Positions 12,147 to 20,800 of a DNA stretch of 43,066 nt are shown here, piece by piece. Position 1 is the stretch's first letter. The number at the start of each line of letters is the position of its first letter. This stretch comes from a virus: positions 1 to 43,066 of the IMG/VR virus record IMGVR_UViG_3300048128_000112. The stretch is one strand, 5' to 3'. The position numbers and the translations under genes were made by a program. The notes beneath the pieces were generated by a model. The model was given only the letters and a program-made list of their open reading frames with translations. It did not search any database and was not told the origin of the DNA.

Positions 12147-12946
12147 CACAGCCCACCCTCTACCTCGACATCGAGGCTGATGCTTTTGGCATCACCAGAC
12201 GACACGAGTACGTCTTCCAGATCAGTGATTACAAGTTCACCTACGAAAGCAGGATGGACCTGACGATTATTGACCTGGAGCAACTGCTCGAACGGCTGCA
12301 GAAGGCTGCCCCTCAGCACCGCATGGTGATTTGCCTGGGGCATAAGACCAACTTCCGCTATGCAGTCTTCCCCCTCTACAAATCCAACCGCAGGGGGATA
12401 CGCAAGGCTGCTTGCTACAACGCATTGCGGCAGTACCTGTCTCGCAATTACGAGACTGTCGTCCTCCCTGGCACGGAAGCAGACGACGCGCTGGGCATCA
12501 TGTATCGCCCTGATGATGGCGATCTGCTTTACAGCCCGGACAAAGATCTCCGCACCATTGCTGGCATTCACATGTCATCCAACGGTGAGCTGGAGGAGGT
12601 TGATCACCTCGAAGCCAACCGTGCTTTTTACAAGCAGGCTCTGACTGGCGACAGTACCGACGGCTATGGCGGATGTCCCGGCATTGGAGCTAATGCCAAG
12701 TGCTTTCAATCTGACGAATGGTTGTCGTGCAGGACAGAGGAGGAGTTCTGGATCTTTGTGCAGAAGCGTTATGCCATTGCGCACAAAACCCTCAAAGAGA
12801 AATACGACGTGACCGATCCGTTGAAGTTCTCACTAACCATGGCTCGCTGTGCTCGCATCCTTCGGTCTGGTGAATACGACTTCACCAAGGAACAACCAAT
12901 CCTTTGGAAGGGGCCCGCTACAACGGAGTTATCTACGGCTCCGTAA
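12143..12946 (+). CDS. 5'-3' exonuclease / flap nuclease, T7 gp6-like (267 aa)
   Basis: It removes RNA primers and degrades DNA 5' to 3' during replication and recombination. The FEN-type landmarks occur in order: KSNRRG (basic arch region), GTEADDALG (metal-binding acidic pair), SPDKDLRTI, then TGDSTDGYGGCPGIG, the helix-hairpin-helix with its acidic residues. The C-terminal ARILRSGEYDFTKEQPILW matches the end of T7 gp6 (RILRYNEYNF...LW). The start overlaps the upstream stop (ATGA), and the stop overlaps the endolysin start (TAATG). In T7 the polymerase gene 5 lies between genes 4 and 6; here it is absent. Confidence 0.88.
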   Translation: MTQPTLYLDIEADAFGITRRHEYVFQISDYKFTYESRMDLTIIDLEQLLERLQKAAPQHRMVICLGHKTNFRYAVFPLYKSNRRGIRKAACYNALRQYLSRNYETVVLPGTEADDALGIMYRPDDGDLLYSPDKDLRTIAGIHMSSNGELEEVDHLEANRAFYKQALTGDSTDGYGGCPGIGANAKCFQSDEWLSCRTEEEFWIFVQKRYAIAHKTLKEKYDVTDPLKFSLTMARCARILRSGEYDFTKEQPILWKGPATTELSTAP

Positions 12947-13665
12947 TGATTGAACCCATTCAGCTGACTGACGCTGCCACCTATTACAAGAAGGAGCCAC
13001 AGCAAACGTCAGCATGGGAATGGCTGCAGCAGCAGCAAACACCGGAGGTGATGGCTGAGTTCGCCAAGAAATACCGCGACAAGGCTGTCACCATCAAGCC
13101 GCAAACCCCTAACGCTGGCTACATCACGCCAGATCTGATGTCGGCCATCACTGGCCACCCTGCAGATTCGTTTGATGCCAGCTTCTGCAACGACTTCAAC
13201 GACATGCTGGAGTCCACTGGCTTCGACCAGCACCTGGACGCCATGCAGATGCTGATGGCCAACCTCTGCCATGAATCAGCAGGGTTCGTCTACATGAAGG
13301 AGATCGATGCGGGCCACTACCTGGAAGGCAGAACCGACATCGGCAACACGCTTCCTGGCGACGGGCCACGCTTCCGCGGTTGCGGTCCACTGCAGGTCAC
13401 AGGCCGGGCCAACTTCCAGGCCAGTGCTGACTGGCTCCGTGATCACCGGGGCATCGACGACGGCAAGATCATGGACCTTGGCACCGAGTACGCCGCCGAG
13501 CACTACCCCTTCACCATTGCCATTCCATGGCTGCTGAATAACGACCTGCTCACCGTTTGCCTGCACCAGGGATTCGACGCTTGCTGCGTCAAGATCAACG
13601 GCGGCTGGAACGGTTACGACGATCGCTGCAAGTGGTACGCCAAGTGCCAGAAGGTGATGGCGTAG
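12946..13665 (+). CDS. GH19-like endolysin / peptidoglycan hydrolase (239 aa)
   Basis: It degrades the host cell wall for lysis. The C-terminal ~160 residues have the chitinase class I/GH19 lysozyme fold: NLCHESAGFVYMKE supplies the catalytic Glu, GPRFRGCGPLQVTGRANF is the signature equivalent to FRGRGxxQLTGRxNY, and VKINGGWNGYDDR is the late conserved segment. The N-terminal ~70 residues (AWEWLQQQQTPEVMAEFAKKYRD) may bind the wall or partner proteins. The ATG at 12946 overlaps the exonuclease stop and is preferred to an upstream extension. The endolysin is with the replication genes while the holin candidate is on the other strand. Confidence 0.85.
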   Translation: MIEPIQLTDAATYYKKEPQQTSAWEWLQQQQTPEVMAEFAKKYRDKAVTIKPQTPNAGYITPDLMSAITGHPADSFDASFCNDFNDMLESTGFDQHLDAMQMLMANLCHESAGFVYMKEIDAGHYLEGRTDIGNTLPGDGPRFRGCGPLQVTGRANFQASADWLRDHRGIDDGKIMDLGTEYAAEHYPFTIAIPWLLNNDLLTVCLHQGFDACCVKINGGWNGYDDRCKWYAKCQKVMA

Positions 13666-13673
13666 ATACCGTT

Positions 13674-13687
13674 GGGTGTCATCACCC
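13674..13687 (+). other. Hairpin GGGTG-TCAT-CACCC after the endolysin gene
   Basis: A perfect 5-bp stem with a 4-base loop, nine bases after the endolysin stop. No T-tract follows, so it is not a clear terminator. It may stabilise the message 3' end or occlude the start of the next small gene. Confidence 0.3.
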
Positions 13688-13700
13688 GGGAGCCCCCGCC

Positions 13701-13838
13701 GTGGTTGGAATCGCTCGTCTCCATGCCTATCAGAAAGGCGTCTTCCATTTGGTCGACGTCCCCGTAAAGGAAGCCAAGCGAAAGCAGCGGGAGCTATCGC
13801 GGCAGGGTTACGTCGTCACCCACACAGAAGTTGTGTAG
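13701..13838 (+). CDS. Small basic protein (45 aa), last gene of the rightward block
   Basis: A GTG at 13701, with GGGAG nine bases upstream, opens a 45-codon frame whose second half (EAKRKQRELSRQGYVVTHTEVV in part) has a helix followed by a strand. The pattern 'KRKQRELSRQGY' resembles small uncharacterised phage proteins, but I cannot name it. Upstream in-frame sequence overlaps the endolysin gene and reads poorly. Its last 45 bases overlap a minus-strand small ORF, so the two blocks meet here. Confidence 0.5.
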   Translation: MVGIARLHAYQKGVFHLVDVPVKEAKRKQRELSRQGYVVTHTEVV

Positions 13839-13961
13839 GCTCCGGTCCAGGCGGCGAAGCGTAGTTAAGACAAGTGCTACGGGGCTGCCGCCCACCATTT
13901 CCTCGACCACTGGCCATCGCTTGAGCTGCAAAGCCCAGGTGAATCGTTGCCAGTAGGTCAT
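13794..13961 (-). CDS. Small Trp-rich protein (55 aa), last gene of the leftward block
   Basis: The ATG overlaps the stop of the holin candidate (ATGA), in the same style as the rest of the late operon. It starts MTYWQRFTWALQLKRW and continues with an amphipathic helix (LTTLRRLDRSLHNF) and a VGDDVTLPR end, which reads like a real protein. It overlaps the 3' end of the convergent plus-strand gene by 45 bases. No family recognised. A lysis accessory is one option given its neighbour. Confidence 0.5.
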   Translation of the reverse strand: MTYWQRFTWALQLKRWPVVEEMVGGSPVALVLTTLRRLDRSLHNFCVGDDVTLPR

Positions 13962-14185
13962 GGCTTATTGGCGACTGAGCCTGCCAGCAGTCCTAACACT
14001 GCGCCAAGTGTGGTGTTGACGAAGCCATCGAACCTATCGCCCAGCTCGGGGCACACATCCTGAGGACTATTGGCCCTGCTGCACATCACTGTGCCGTAAG
14101 AAAAAACGGCGGCTTGCCATGTAAGCAAGCCAGCCAACATCCAAAGCAGAAAGCGCTCTCGCCTATTCACTTTCCCAGGCCTCAT
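13958..14185 (-). CDS. Holin candidate, two membrane segments (about 75 aa)
   Basis: A basic N-terminus (MRPGKVNRRERF) is followed by a hydrophobic segment (FLLWMLAGLLTWQAAVFSYG), a short loop with two cysteines and acidic residues, and a second segment (TLGAVLGLLAGSVA) with a lysine end. Two membrane segments, small size and position after the tail fibre genes match class II holins such as T7 gp17.5. The start is uncertain: ATG 14185 is chosen; GTG 14170 or a longer ATG 14215 are possible. It overlaps the end of the upstream fibre gene. It would control timing for the endolysin encoded on the opposite strand. Confidence 0.6.
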   Translation of the reverse strand: MRPGKVNRRERFLLWMLAGLLTWQAAVFSYGTVMCSRANSPQDVCPELGDRFDGFVNTTLGAVLGLLAGSVANKP

Positions 14186-16040
14186 TGATACCCGGGGTGC
14201 TGGGATCGTCAGCACGAAAGGTGCCGTCAGGATTTCGTGCTCGCTTTCTTTCTGCTTCTAACTGCCTGCTACGAGCCTGCAGGATCTCAGCTTGCTCATC
14301 GACATCGAAGAACACTCCTTGGAAGTAGCAGGGGGTTCCTCCCTCTTCAAGGAGTTGATCAGAATCAAACCAAATCGGTTTCACATAAACGAGCATATTT
14401 CGGCCAGACATTTCTTTTGTCTTGAAGACTTGGTAGTACCCGGCCTCGTATGCACCTTTGTTGACCTTGATCACTCCTGACTTGATACAGGATGCCCAGT
14501 TGAAATCATCTAATGGAAGGCCAATAGCTTCAACCAGCGCGGGCTGAGTTGTACTCACCAGCTGATTGTTCAGGTACATCACCTGACCTGAACTCAGCGT
14601 TGTAGTGGACATTCCGTTAGCAATGCACTCACGGTTGCCGTCGTATTTGTCCTGGAAGCTGCCGCCTCCACCACCAACCTTTGCAATCTCTCCATCGACG
14701 TAACCCTTGGTCGCCGCCCATTCAGCGTTGCCACTTGTGGGATCTTTGACGTGGTAAAGGCCCAGTTCATTCCCGCTAGTGGAGATCAAGGTGCTCCCGT
14801 CAGCCTTGACACGGAAGCCTGTAGTTACGTCGTTGGCTTTATCCGGCTGCAGGGTATGGGCGTCGGTGTAAGCCTTGGTGATCACGTCATTCTTGGCCGC
14901 AGCCATGAACGGCAAAGAGTTGCTATGGCCAGCCTTGACTGAACCATCAGCATTCACGCGGAATGCCACCTGCGCTCCCTCATCTAGGAGTGGAGCTTCA
15001 ACACTCACGACATAGTTTGACGCTGAGGATGCATCAGTACGTTTGAATTTGCTGTATGAGTCAACAGTGAAGAAGGAACCTGTGACGTCCAGATTGCCGG
15101 TAACTTCACCACCAGACAGCGGCAGATAATTACCACCACCTTCGCCACCACCAGCACCGTTGATCTCAGTCCACTGAGGGCCATTACCGGTGAAGCCTGT
15201 CGCATAGTTTGAGATCGACAGGACATCGTCTGCCTCCCGATACCAAAGCACGCCCCTGGTCGACACCTTGGGCGCGTCGTCTTGAACGACCACATACATC
15301 GGACGTGATGTAGTGATCTGACAGCGAGAGGAATTGACGGTTGATGAACCGCTGGCCCTGTTCTCGTAAAGCGCTAGCCCAAACTCTCTGACCGTTTGCT
15401 CGTCCTCTTTCTGAATAGCGACTGACTCAACGACATACATGCCGAAGTCGTTTGAACCACGCTCCTGAATCGTCAGGTAGTCGCCAACCCTGGTGTCAGC
15501 CAGCGTGCCTGGGTCGTTGGTCGTTTGACCCGCTATCCCCTCGTCGTTGACGAAGATCTTGGTGACGTCAGCAAACTCAGCAACGTTCCCTGCAATCCAG
15601 AACTCTGAAGCTTGGGGGATGCCAACGCCAGCAAAGGTGTGCGTCCAAGTGCCCTTGCCAATGCTGTTCTGCAGGAAGTCGACCATGTCAGTGGTGCGAC
15701 CCGCTGCCTTGACTGCGGTCTCCGCAACGTCAGCGACGAAGTTGTTGACTTCCTCCTGCGTACTCAGGACTCGAGGCGTGCCATCTGCTTCCTTCACCTC
15801 AGTGGGTCTGGTCGTCAGCACGTCTTTGGTTTTGAGCGGACCATTCAGATAGCCCTGCTCAAGTACCCACCCCTCAGTCGCTGCATCTTGCGGATTAACG
15901 AACTGAGAATTCCACTGATTGAGTTCTGCGTTGTACGTCCAGATCAGCTTGCGACCATCAGGCAGCTCCTCAATGATCTGGAACCCATCCTGCGGATGGT
16001 CGGGAAAGTCTGGAGTACGAGGCGCGGAGATCATGGTCAT
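14163..16040 (-). CDS. Tail fibre/appendage protein with cyanophage-style ends (625 aa)
   Basis: The N-terminal motif FPDHPQDGF ... WTYNAELNQW (about 12-46) resembles the short module that begins the neighbouring spike and many cyanophage fibre proteins. The middle (about 300-330) has YLPLSGGEVTGNLDVTGS, the repeat typical of trimeric T4-type fibres, with further VKADGS and AATKGYVDG elements. The C-terminus ends DDPSTPGINEAWE, which I recall as a common ending of cyanomyovirus virion proteins. It probably forms part of the receptor-binding apparatus. Third of three adhesin genes in a row; a 35-bp gap separates it from the spike gene. Confidence 0.75.
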   Translation of the reverse strand: MTMISAPRTPDFPDHPQDGFQIIEELPDGRKLIWTYNAELNQWNSQFVNPQDAATEGWVLEQGYLNGPLKTKDVLTTRPTEVKEADGTPRVLSTQEEVNNFVADVAETAVKAAGRTTDMVDFLQNSIGKGTWTHTFAGVGIPQASEFWIAGNVAEFADVTKIFVNDEGIAGQTTNDPGTLADTRVGDYLTIQERGSNDFGMYVVESVAIQKEDEQTVREFGLALYENRASGSSTVNSSRCQITTSRPMYVVVQDDAPKVSTRGVLWYREADDVLSISNYATGFTGNGPQWTEINGAGGGEGGGNYLPLSGGEVTGNLDVTGSFFTVDSYSKFKRTDASSASNYVVSVEAPLLDEGAQVAFRVNADGSVKAGHSNSLPFMAAAKNDVITKAYTDAHTLQPDKANDVTTGFRVKADGSTLISTSGNELGLYHVKDPTSGNAEWAATKGYVDGEIAKVGGGGGSFQDKYDGNRECIANGMSTTTLSSGQVMYLNNQLVSTTQPALVEAIGLPLDDFNWASCIKSGVIKVNKGAYEAGYYQVFKTKEMSGRNMLVYVKPIWFDSDQLLEEGGTPCYFQGVFFDVDEQAEILQARSRQLEAERKRARNPDGTFRADDPSTPGINEAWESE

Positions 16041-16075
16041 GATTTAGATGGCGAGAGGACAGTGGCGGTCAGTTG

Positions 16076-17785
16076 TTAAACCTTGACGGGGGTGTTGCCA
16101 TCACGCTGGCCATAAACCAGCAGATCAGCAGTGCTAAACCATGGCTTGTCGTTGTTGCCAAAATCCAACAGCACGTTTCCTCCGAAGGTGACATCTTCTG
16201 AGTTGTCGTCACAACGCAGCGCCCGGTAAGAACTGCTTCCGTTGCCCACAATCACATTGCCCGTGATCGTCACAGCCTTCGGTGCAGTTGAACCGAAGCC
16301 GGTGATAATCACGCCAGCACTTGGGTACTGACAAAGGAAGTCGTTGCCGCAGACCGTGGTCCAGTTAGCCCCAATCTTGACCAAGTAATCAGTGTTGCCT
16401 GCTGTTCCTTCGCGACCACCTCTGATGTCGTTACCAATCAATCGGTGCGGGCCACCATTGCTTTGGTTCTGGTAGGCCGTCCCCTTGCAATCCATGTGCA
16501 AGCCTGCAAAATATGTGGCCTGACCAGCATCAATCTCGATGGCGTTAAAGGCGACAATCTCACCCTGACTGACGTAAATACTCTCGATGTTTGCGCCAGC
16601 AATCATATGAGATTTGATGGCTGTGTGGAATCTCTGGACGTAAAGATTGACAGCGTGCAAGGTGCGAATCATTGAGTGATTCGCAAGCGTGTTGACTATT
16701 TCGATGCCAACAGTGCCAGCCTCATCCTCGACAAGCCCTGAATAGGTGGAAAGGACGACGTTGTTCAGAACGACACCAGCAGCACTGACGATGTGAAGGC
16801 CACGCTGGAAGCGAGCCTGGGTTGCGTCAGTTGTGATCTCATTGACGATGCTCACGTTGTCCATGACCAGTTGGTCAGGGCCGCCAGTCACCGTGCCGGG
16901 GCCGGTGTAAGTCAGCCTGACGGCGTCCTGATGCTTCCTGCTTGGAACAGCCTTGGCCATGATGCTGAGGCTCGAAAACGAGTACCTCTGGTCGACTGCA
17001 TTGCGGTCGGAATAACGCAAGTCAAAGAAGTTGGCATTGTCGCCAGCTGTATCAAACAAAAGAACCGATGCTTGCCCTGCACCGACAGCCCTGAATGCCT
17101 GATTAGCAATCGTGATTGTGCCCGTACACCTGTATCGGCCAGGCGGGAAGTAGATGGTGCCGCCACTGGTCAGGGCTGCTCTAACTTCATTCGTGTCGTC
17201 AGTAACGCCATCACCAACAGCGCCATAGTCCTTGACGTTTTTGATGCCACTGCCTGAAGCATTAGCAGCAATCAATGCCTCAATCTGATCCTTACGCAGT
17301 GCCTGGTTGGCAGCCTTCGGGCCACCAGGCAGGTTGATCGGACCGGTGAAGGTCTTTACTCCATTGATGGTCTGATCGCCATTCACCTTGACGATGTTGG
17401 GGTCAGTGCTGCGCAGAACAGTGCTGTCTACAGCAACAGTCACGTCGCCCATCTGACCGCCACCGCTGATGCCATCCCCCGCAATCACTGCAGTGATGTC
17501 ACCACCACCACCGGGGGTGATCATGCTCTCAATCTCTCTCCGAGTCAGTGCTTGGTCAGGGCCACCACCACCAGGGAGATTGATCTGACCTCTAAAGGTT
17601 GTTGGTGCTGTGGTCTCAACCGTCTGCGAGCCACCTGCTGCAGACTTGATTAGATACCTGTCATCAGGGTCAGAAGGAACATCGTCGACCGACCAGACGC
17701 CAAGGGTTGCGTTCCAGGTCCAGACAATGCCGGCTTCTGAATAGGTCTGAGTGATGTTGGGGTCAGGGAAGTTAAGTGCAGCCAT
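16076..17785 (-). CDS. Tailspike with pectate-lyase-like beta-helix (569 aa)
   Basis: The start FPDPNITQTYSEAGIVWTWNA (in part) is the same kind of N-terminal module as in the 625-aa protein. Two Gly-rich linkers (PGGGGP, PGGGGD) and a TINGVKTFTGPINLPGG repeat follow. From about residue 185 the segment VKDYGAVGDGVTDDT ... GGTIYFPPGRY is the hallmark of the pectate_lyase_3 / SGNH-type right-handed beta-helix found in tailspikes that bind or cleave surface polysaccharide. The remaining ~350 residues have the Asn/Val/Ile ladder pattern of a beta-helix. Likely depolymerase or O-antigen binding spike; catalytic residues cannot be assigned by eye. Confidence 0.8.
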   Translation of the reverse strand: MAALNFPDPNITQTYSEAGIVWTWNATLGVWSVDDVPSDPDDRYLIKSAAGGSQTVETTAPTTFRGQINLPGGGGPDQALTRREIESMITPGGGGDITAVIAGDGISGGGQMGDVTVAVDSTVLRSTDPNIVKVNGDQTINGVKTFTGPINLPGGPKAANQALRKDQIEALIAANASGSGIKNVKDYGAVGDGVTDDTNEVRAALTSGGTIYFPPGRYRCTGTITIANQAFRAVGAGQASVLLFDTAGDNANFFDLRYSDRNAVDQRYSFSSLSIMAKAVPSRKHQDAVRLTYTGPGTVTGGPDQLVMDNVSIVNEITTDATQARFQRGLHIVSAAGVVLNNVVLSTYSGLVEDEAGTVGIEIVNTLANHSMIRTLHAVNLYVQRFHTAIKSHMIAGANIESIYVSQGEIVAFNAIEIDAGQATYFAGLHMDCKGTAYQNQSNGGPHRLIGNDIRGGREGTAGNTDYLVKIGANWTTVCGNDFLCQYPSAGVIITGFGSTAPKAVTITGNVIVGNGSSSYRALRCDDNSEDVTFGGNVLLDFGNNDKPWFSTADLLVYGQRDGNTPVKV

Positions 17786-17814
17786 GGTTCAAAAGGAGTT
17801 GATGGTTGGTTGGA

Positions 17815-20800
17815 TCAAGCCCCTTCCAGGGCGGCGATGCGTTCTTCTAGTTCTTCGTTCTTGGCGAGAACCTCTTGCAATGCTCTGGTCAATTTTGGAA
17901 TCAGCTTGGAATAATCAATGCCTTGCAGATCCGGCTGGCCGTTCTCATCAACTGCATCCTTTGTGCCGGTGACAGCGCCAGGGCAGATCTCCTGCAGCTC
18001 GTGAGCGATGAATCCTTCAAACACTTGGCCGGGAGCCCGGTCGGTGTATTCAAAGTTGACCAAGTTCATCGCCTTGATCTCGTCAACTGTCGACGGGAGA
18101 GGCGTGATGTTCTTCTTGATTCGATAGTCAGACGCCTGGCCAGTGATAACAATGTTGGCGTCGTTGATCTCAATGCTGCCTTTTGCCTGACCGTTCTTAC
18201 GCATCGAGATCAGATCACCATTGGTGCCTGTTCTGTTTAACGCTAGACAATCTCCATCCTTCCTTGATAGCACACAGACAGTGCCAGTTGTAGGACTAAT
18301 ACTCATTACTCCGCCAACGTCAGTATTACCGACACCTGGGAATACCTGAGTATTTGCGTATCCAAAGCGGAGATCTTTGTTGAAGTAGGTGTAACCTTGT
18401 GTTAGGTATAAAGGCGAGATGCTGTCGCCACAATAGAAAACAACGCTATGAGCACCACTAGCAAGGTTGCCGATTTGCAGTGTTGAGTTACCAACCGTCG
18501 TGAATAGACGATAGGTAACATCATTCAAAACATCCAAGGTAAGACCAGGATCGTTTTGATTAGGACGCGTGAGAACAATATCTCCACCTTCACCATTAGT
18601 GGAAGGCGGTGCGATTTTTAGGTTGGTGATTAACTTTGTGTCATTAAAGCCAATTTCAAGTTTCTTGCTTGCATTGCCTCCCAAGTTGCCACTATAAATT
18701 TCAAACCCACCAACGCCGTTAGAGCCTAGGTGCCAGCTGTGGCTCCAGTTGCTGGTGTTGTTCCCGAGCTGAAGGAAGCCGTATCCGCTGTCCACTCCAA
18801 GCTGGATATTGCCTTTGACATCAAGCCTTTCCTTTGGCAAATCTCGGCCAACACCTATATAACCGTCCCCTCGCACACGGAAGTAAGAGTTGTAAGAACC
18901 TTCGCTTGAATAAAGAGAGCCAACTTCAAAAGCAAGAGAGTCAGCACCTGCCCATCGGTTAGCTACAAACAAGCCGTGTTGATCGGCCGCATCATTGCAA
19001 TTAAGAACAGTGCCAGCAAATCCAAAGAACTGAGCCGGGTAATACTCAGTGCCGTTTTGCCCTTTCTTGAGTTCAAAAGGAACACGAGCGTCGGGCGTGT
19101 TGACGCCTACATTGCCGCCTGCAGGGTTGAGCGTTAAAGGCCTTGACCCATTGGCATTGTCTCTCGATTGCAGATAGGAACTAAAAGGATTTGCTGAATC
19201 AATTCCTAGGGCAAGTTGAACAGTGCCGTAGTCAAGATTTAAAATATCTGCTGTGTCATACGCGAGACTCGGCCTGGTGGCTGTATTGCTTTGAACGTTT
19301 AACGAACCAGCAGGGTTGATTGTCTTAATGCCAACGAGTCCGCCGAAATAGGAAGGGGCACTTCCATCTCCATAAAACGCATAGGTATTGCCGTTACCAG
19401 CAGCAGGCAAATTGCTCTTAAATCCATAAGAGGCTCTGCCGCTGTCTGCATAATCCGAACCAAAGTCACTATTGACCTGATAGCCAATAGCAACTTGCCG
19501 GCCACCGCTAACGTTTGCAGACTTGCCAGCAACATAGTTAATCGAAGTTACAATATCTTTGCCAGCATGGTCTGGAACTGTCGGGCAAACTGAAAGGCTG
19601 CTTTTATTCCCACTCGGAGCGACGTTGTAGATGTTGTCATCAAGTCTGATCCCGCCCCTGTGAGTGGTCGCCAGCTGGAAGGTGACCGGCTCAGTGAACC
19701 CTGTACTTCCCTTGCCAGGGACTGAAACATCAACCCAGGCGCCGTCGTTGTAGATATACAGACGACCACCGCCGTCATCAGTAGTCGTGTCTGCCCACCA
19801 CAAATCGCCTGCCTTTGGCGAACTTGGCTTGGTCTGAGAGATCTCTGCTGTTGCCTTTGCACCGTCGACATAGTCCTTGGTGGCGGCAGTAGTGCCAGCA
19901 TCTCCAGCAGTTGTTGACTTCGTCTTGATCGTTGACGTTGTCTCGATCGTTCCGTTGTTTTCAATCCGGACGTATTGGCCGCCAAGACCAATCCACAGCT
20001 CTGTGCTTGAGGTGTTGCCCTCATCCAGTACCTGCTGAATTGTTGGAGTGGTGTTGAGCGTCGTCAGCTGCGACGGGCTCATCAAGCCAGCGTTAGTGCT
20101 GTCGACTATCGGAATCTCTGCGTCAGTTCCGTTGGTGTTTGTGATCGTGCCTTTATCAGCCGCAGCCGTATAGCCCAGGTCAGAGGCATACGTCGGGGTG
20201 AAGTTATCCCATTGGTTGGTGTTGGCGTTCCAGATCAGACGACTGCCATCAGTGACAGTGCTCAGTCCTGTCCAGGCCGAGGTGCCATCAACAGTGTTGA
20301 CGTAGAAGTCGCCGTTGTTTGGGTTGCTTGGCTCAGCTGCAGTCGTCGCGTCGATCGCACCCTTGTAGGTGACGCCATCGCCAGGGTCTCCCTTGTCGCC
20401 TTTAGTGCCCTGCTCTCCTTTCTGACCAATAGGAATTCCAAACTGGAATTGCAAATCAGAGTTGGCGTCCTGCGACACCACTGCCGTTGGATCACCGACA
20501 ACATTGCCCGGCTTCAGCGGGACACTGGTGACCGTCGCAGAGGGAGTCTGCAGTCCTGGCGGCGGGCCAGGGTTGCCCTGGTCACCCTTGGTCTGAATCT
20601 GAACCCAGGCAGAACCGGTCCAGTAGTAAGTCTTCAGCGGTGATGCGGTGTTATCAATCCGCAGCTGGCCAACCTTGGTGGCAGATGCAGGACCAGTGCC
20701 AACGTGCTGCTTGAAGGCGGAGTCAATCGCCTTCTCTGACATCAGCCTGGTATCGCTGGTCAGAGCATTCGGGTCGTCTGTTGACTTGCTTTGCTCAACA

